NCBI GenBank assembly: GCA_963556195.1
Contig: OY744517.1
Span: 144,612,382 to 144,676,381 of the forward strand
Length of the DNA: 64,000 nucleotides
Direction of reading: 5' to 3'
Origin: Sepiola atlantica
Taxonomy: Eukaryota; Mollusca; Cephalopoda; Sepiida; Sepiolidae
Shown here: positions 59,445-64,000 of the stretch, one piece after another
Position numbering within the stretch: position 1 is the first letter of the stretch
How the letters are laid out: the number at the start of each line of letters is the position of its first letter
Program-made: the position numbers and the translations under genes
Notes under the pieces: generated by a model
What the model was told of the DNA's origin: nothing
Database searches by the model: none
The model's input: the letters and a program-made list of their open reading frames with translations, nothing else

Positions 59445-60548
59445 AATTGATGAGAGAGATAGAGAAAGAGAAATATATAGAAATATATAGAGAGAAAGAA
59501 AAGGCGGAGAGAGTAAGAAAAGGCGGGAGAGAGAAAGAGAAGGCTAGTGAGAGAAAGAGAAGGCTAGTGAGAGAAAGAGAAGGCAGGAGAGAAAGAGAAG
59601 GCTAGTGAGAGAAAGAGAAGGCAGGAGGGAAAGAGAAGGCGGGAGAGAAAGAGAAGGCAGGAGAGAAAGAGAAGGCGGGAGAGAAAGAGAAGGCGGGAGA
59701 GAAAGAGAAGGCTAGTGAGAGAGAAAGAGAAGGCTAGTGAGAGAGAAAGAGAAGGCTAGTGAGAGAGAAATAGAAGGATAGTGAGAGAGAAATAGAAGGA
59801 TAGTGAGAGAGAAATAGAAGGATAGTGAGAGAGAAATAGAAGGCTAGTGAGAGAGAAATAGAAGGATAGTGAGAGAGAAATAGAAGGATAGTAAGAGAGA
59901 AATAGAAGGATAGTGAGAGAGAAATAGAAGGATAGTAAGAGAGAAATAGAAGGATAGTGAGAGAGAAAGAGAAATAGAAGGATAGTGAGAGAAGGGAAGG
60001 ATAGTGAGAGAGACGGGAAGGATAGTGAGAGAGACGGGAAGGATAGTGAGAGAAGGGAAGGATAGTGAGAGGGAAGGATAGTGAGAGAGAAGGGAAGGGA
60101 AGTGAGAGAGAAGGGAAGGGAAGTGAGAGGGAAGGGGAGTGAGAGAGATATGGGAGTGAGAGAGAAATGGGAGTGAGAGAGAAATGAGAGTGAGAGAAAA
60201 GGAAAAGAGGGGTGAGAGAAGGGGAGTGAGAGAAAGGGAAAAGGAGGGAGTGAGAGAAAAGGAAAAGGAGGGAGTGAGAGAAAGGGAAAAGGAGGAAGAG
60301 ATAAAAAATAGGGAGGGAAAGAAAAAAAGAGATAGAAAGGGAGAAAGGGAGGGAGAAAATGGGAAAGGAGGGAGGGAAGGGGGAGAGAAAAGGGGGAAAG
60401 AAAAGGGGAAAGGGGGAGAGAAAAGGGGAAAGGGGGAGAAAAGGGGAAAGGGGGAGAAAAGGGGAAAGAGCTAAAAGAGAGAGAGAGAGAGAAGAGCTAA
60501 AACTAAAAGAGAAAAGAGCTGAGAGAGAGAGAGAGAGAGAGAGAGATC
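59445..60548 (+). repeat. Purine domain 4, satellite arrays
   Basis: About 1.1 kb nearly all purine on +, with sub-arrays AAGAGAAGGCTAGTGAGAG (59530-59760), a 22-bp unit GAAATAGAAGGATAGTGAGA(GA) (59760-59970), GAGAGACGGGAAGGATAGTG (60000-60060) and GGGGGAGAAAAGGGGAAAG (60370-60470). It ends in (GA)n at 60520-60546. Confidence 0.95.
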
Positions 60549-60549
60549 C

Positions 60550-63030
60550 TTTTGCCAGCTGGTGAAGGCATGCAACACACTGAGTGCTTGGCCCGCGAGC
60601 AAATCGAATTCTGGCAGAGAGAAAAGAAAAGTGTTAGAAATAAAAAAAATTTAATACTTTTCTCTTAAAACTGATGTAAACGAAAAATAGACAGGAGAGG
60701 AAAACAAGATTTTGCAGATATACTCGTCTACCCACTCGCCTAACACTCTTCCTTGATCTGTTAAGATTTACTGCAATTTCTAAAAAGAAACTGCAGTAAT
60801 CCTTTAACAGTTTGAAAATATAAACAAGTTTAAAAAGAAAATAAAGAAACATGATTATAATGAAAATTTGGTGCCTGTAAACGAAACTATGTCACATTTA
60901 AGGAAATTGCATAAAGTCTAATCAAATATGGAAAGCTTAAATAAAAGATTTTTTAGCGTTGAACAGAAAAGAAAAAAATATGAATTCGGAGACGTGATCG
61001 CAGAGCTTGAATGAAATAATTAAAATTGAAAAAAAAGAAGTTGTTTGAATAAATTCAAAAGTAAATAAAATATTCCAGATTTGTCTTTTTTTTAATAATT
61101 TACCACAAGGGGCCTAACTCTGATTATTCAAGCACATGTAAAAAAAAAACGTCTGGATCTATTTTCTTTTTTCTTTGTTTACTTGATCCAAATAAGAATG
61201 TGGGAATTTCTATTCCCGAAAGAAAAATAAAGTTCAGTTTTTGCACAAGACAAAATAGGAATTTTACTTGAAGATAAGTACAGAAAGTTGAATAAGATGG
61301 ACAGCTTTTAAAGAAAAGGAACCACAACCGTGTATATTAATTGAACAAATTTACTTATGCAAGTAATAAAGAATAATATACAAACAGTAAAAGGTGAATA
61401 TTATAGAAAGAGGGTTTGCGAATTTATGCATTCAGATAACTTATTTTATATGAAGAAGTATACAGGTGAGCACACTTCAGTCTCAACAGCTTCTTCAGCT
61501 GTGGGGGGAAGGCTTTGCTTGTGATATCCTTCTGGTCTTGTGTCATGATGCAGTCAACCATTAACCGATATCAACTGTAATAGTGAAAATTAAACACGCG
61601 ACAGGAATCTTAGGTGCTTGTTTGGCTCACGTGACTCCTCAAGAAGCAGTGATTGGGTTTACTTTTTGTCCAATCCACACGATCCTCAAAGGGACAAAGG
61701 ATCACAACCACACTGACCTGTGGTACAAGACAAGAAGATATGCACTTTTTTGTGTGGCCTTGAACCAATTTTAGGGTTGGGGAGGTGATAACACGATTTT
61801 CTCAACCAAAACATCGTCTTATACCTTCTTTAAAGGTCTCCCCGCTATCGTGGTAATAGTAAGCTGTCAATCAAAACTTCCCTGATCTGTTCGCGGAGAA
61901 GACTCAGCCTTTTTTGGGGAAAAACCTAGGTCATGTAACGGAAAACTAAAGATCAAACCATCTGCAGGCTGACAACTAGTGGTGGCAGCTGCCAACAGTT
62001 AGCGGGGGGGGGGGGGGGGCTGGTGAGTAAACAGCCAGGAGTGACTTTTGTTCTTGTTGATCTTTCTTTTTTTATCACGAGAAAGAGAGGACAGTTTTGT
62101 TAAAAATCGTTACAGAAAAGAGATGCGCTTCCCAGTATAAGCAATCTGTGGAAATGCAGTAAGAAAATAAATATTTTTTATAAAAAAGAGAGGATATTTT
62201 GTCCACTTTTTTTATCAAGTATTCTATTTTCAGCTGTAATGATTCATCATACCCGAGGTCAAGATAATTCTCTGCAGAGAATGAATGAGTCAGGCCCAAT
62301 GCGACCGGTTACTTTCAGTTCGGACATGGGCAACAAACCACACAAGTTTTTGAGGTCTTAGACACAACATGGGATCAAGACAATGGTCAAACGCCGCTCT
62401 AAAATAGAAATGTGACTATCGATGTCTAGTATCTTGTGGTGCCATGCAAGGACGATAAGATTCCACCCTGGGAGACATCCACGGCCATGAGATTATCACA
62501 ATGGTAGTTAGACGCACACAGGATTGCAGGATAGTACAACAGACTAATCTATCAGTGTTTTATAAATTCTAATGTAAAAAAAAACAGTGGATTAATTAAA
62601 CTGAATTTTTAAAAACGTATGCAAACTCAAGTACAAAAAGAAAAGTAACAAAGTTAAAAGCATATTATGTTTCGAGATTTTTTAGGTAAAGAGTGATAAT
62701 TTGTATTATTTGAATTATCAGACTATTGTTCTCTTTCTCTGGGATGTTAGTCTTACAACATTGTGCGATAACATCAATACAAATAATACAAAGTTAAAAG
62801 CTAAACTTTTCTTTGGATGTCAACCAAAATAACTTTAAATAACAAACAAATTTTGAAAGAAAACGCAACACGAAATTCCTTATGAATCAATAAATTGAAA
62901 AAGCACTTGAAATGAGAATAAGAATTACCTACCAGCATCTTATGGCAGAACTTTGGATCAATCACATACCCTCTCGAGTTATTTTTATTTTTGTTTGTTC
63001 TTAAATAACTTTTTTCTTTAGTTTTTTTTT
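60550..63030. other. No gene recognised
   Basis: A G17 run at 62005-62020. 61440-61570 (minus) and 62900-62985 (minus) read through short open stretches next to GT/AG dinucleotides, but no protein family is recognised. Confidence 0.45.
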
Positions 63031-63120
63031 TTTAACCCAAAACAAGGCACATTGCCAGAGACGTAGGGGGCTACTGTGAATTAGGGGCCATACCTACAGG
63101 GGCATTCTAAGTAGAGAGGT
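63030..63120. repeat. Dispersed repeat, pair with 50300-50395
   Basis: AACCCAAAACAAGGCACATT GCCAGAGACGTAGGGGGCTA-type sequence, as at 50300-50395. Confidence 0.55.
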
Positions 63121-63129
63121 GAGCAGCAA

Positions 63130-64000
63130 AATCTTTTCTTACATTTTAGAAGGGAAGAGGGAGATTCCATTTCCAGGTTAATTCATCGTAAATGTATTCC
63201 TGTTATGCGAACAATAAAGACGAGTGGAGATATTAAAACTTTTGTTATATTACATAACTTTTATTCCTAACTAAACCATTTTTTACATATATCATTAAAT
63301 ATTTGGAAATTCCAAAATGTTTTCATAAATATGCGAAAATTTCAAGTTACTGCTGCTGCTTTCAAACAAACATACACACAAATGCTTTTGTGATATCATA
63401 AAAGACCCTTTCTTCCTTTCCCATCTCTTTCTTCCTCTCTCACTCACCTGTTTTCTCTCTCTCTTAATGACTCATGTCATTCGCCTCCTCCCACCATTTT
63501 CTCTAATCATAATCTCCCTTTATTTACATTATTCGCCCTTCCTCCGCTCATGACCTATTGTGTCAGTATTTGTTATATATATTATTAAATATATAATTTC
63601 CTAACTTTGACATTAGTTGATAACCATGTTTTGACACGAAAGTATTTACTTGATAATGGATGACGTCATAAAAGCTTTTCACAACTTAAAAAAATGAAGA
63701 TGATTTTGGGATATTTTCAAATAAATAACTTTTTTGTTGATAATAATCATTCGTTTATTTTTATCTGCCATTTCACTCCCTCTCTCATTGTGATGTCATA
63801 TCACTCTCTCTAACACAGCATTTAAGGTTGCTTATGTTTTTTCAAACATACAGAAATATTTATGAAACTTTCTTGTGATATCATAATAAATCCTCTCTTT
63901 CATATTTCTCTCTTCTCCTTCATCAATTTCCCCTTCTCTCTTAATTACATCATTAAACTCCTCCCAACTCCACTTCTCTTATCATTTACCCATCATTTAC
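63130..64000. other. No gene recognised; CT-rich stretches
   Basis: Pyrimidine-rich patches at 63405-63545 and 63770-63970 on the + strand with TGATATCAT/TGATGTCAT motifs repeated at about 63390, 63790 and 63880, suggesting a diverged tandem duplication of about 500 bp (CATACAAAAATGCTT../CATACAGAAATATTT..). Confidence 0.45.

Noticed and set aside
61440..61570. Possible minus-strand exon (..TSKAFPPQLKKLLRLKCAHL..)
   Set aside because: Open over about 40 codons next to plausible splice dinucleotides, but I recognise no family and cannot separate it from chance.
62900..62985. Possible minus-strand exon ending ..DPKFCHKML|GTAGGT
   Set aside because: A good-looking donor alone is weak evidence; no acceptor or protein family supports it.

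Overview
The window is AT-rich, intron- and transposon-dominated animal DNA with no bacterial or organellar gene organisation. The best taxonomic guess is a mollusc, probably a cephalopod: LINE 3' ends that pass into TGATGA-type tails beside a 'CATGCTGGCATG..TTGGAC' motif, the mariner type, the Helitron-like ends and the many CA/TA tracts are all of the kind I associate with octopus and squid genomes. This is recognition from memory, not a database result.

Only one host gene piece is convincing: a coding exon of the PQ-loop membrane protein SLC66A2 (old name PQLC1) on the minus strand at 49856-50088, with a good acceptor, a GT donor and the diagnostic PQ motif. Its downstream intron opens almost at once into a 1.2 kb pyrimidine tract (purine on the + strand). 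No further exon of this gene could be found.

Everything else recognisable is repeat-derived. 1-3.2 kb: Helitron-like ends, a CCGGCA-rich terminal-inverted-repeat element and a U2-headed SINE. 5.9-8.3 kb: a mariner element split by a Merlin element with a perfect 8-bp target duplication. 8.4-8.7 kb: a 31-bp minisatellite. 9.7-15.1 kb: three fold-back/MITE-like elements. 15.5-16 kb: a Helitron-like end and a chimeric SINE. 16.5-17.3 kb: the first purine domain. 18-26 kb: LINE fragments, a mariner tail and an LTR-like unit broken by a LINE. 28.5-32.3 kb: a large decayed hAT-like element holding a fold-back element, a 515-bp duplication and a SINE. 34.4-36.6 kb: the largest purine domain. 37-38 kb: LINE. 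39.2-39.5 kb: a second 31-bp minisatellite. 41-45 kb: SINE copies of both subfamilies, LINE and mariner pieces. 45.1-46.1 kb: a Penelope-like element with a hammerhead-like motif next to it. 47-48.6 kb: LINE 3' ends and a 50-bp-arm hairpin. 48.6-50.1 kb: purine domain and SLC66A2 exon. 50.4-56 kb: LINE tail, the best intact U2-headed SINE, a fold-back and Helitron/tRNA-like repeats. 56.7-57.9 kb: a minus-strand mariner with a nested SINE. 59.4-60.5 kb: the fourth purine domain.

The most interesting material is a family of retroposons whose 5' head matches the 5' end of U2 snRNA, including the branch-point-pairing GTAGTA. Seven or eight copies occur, in at least two body types, with target-site duplications, one chimeric copy and one 63-bp 'head-only' copy.
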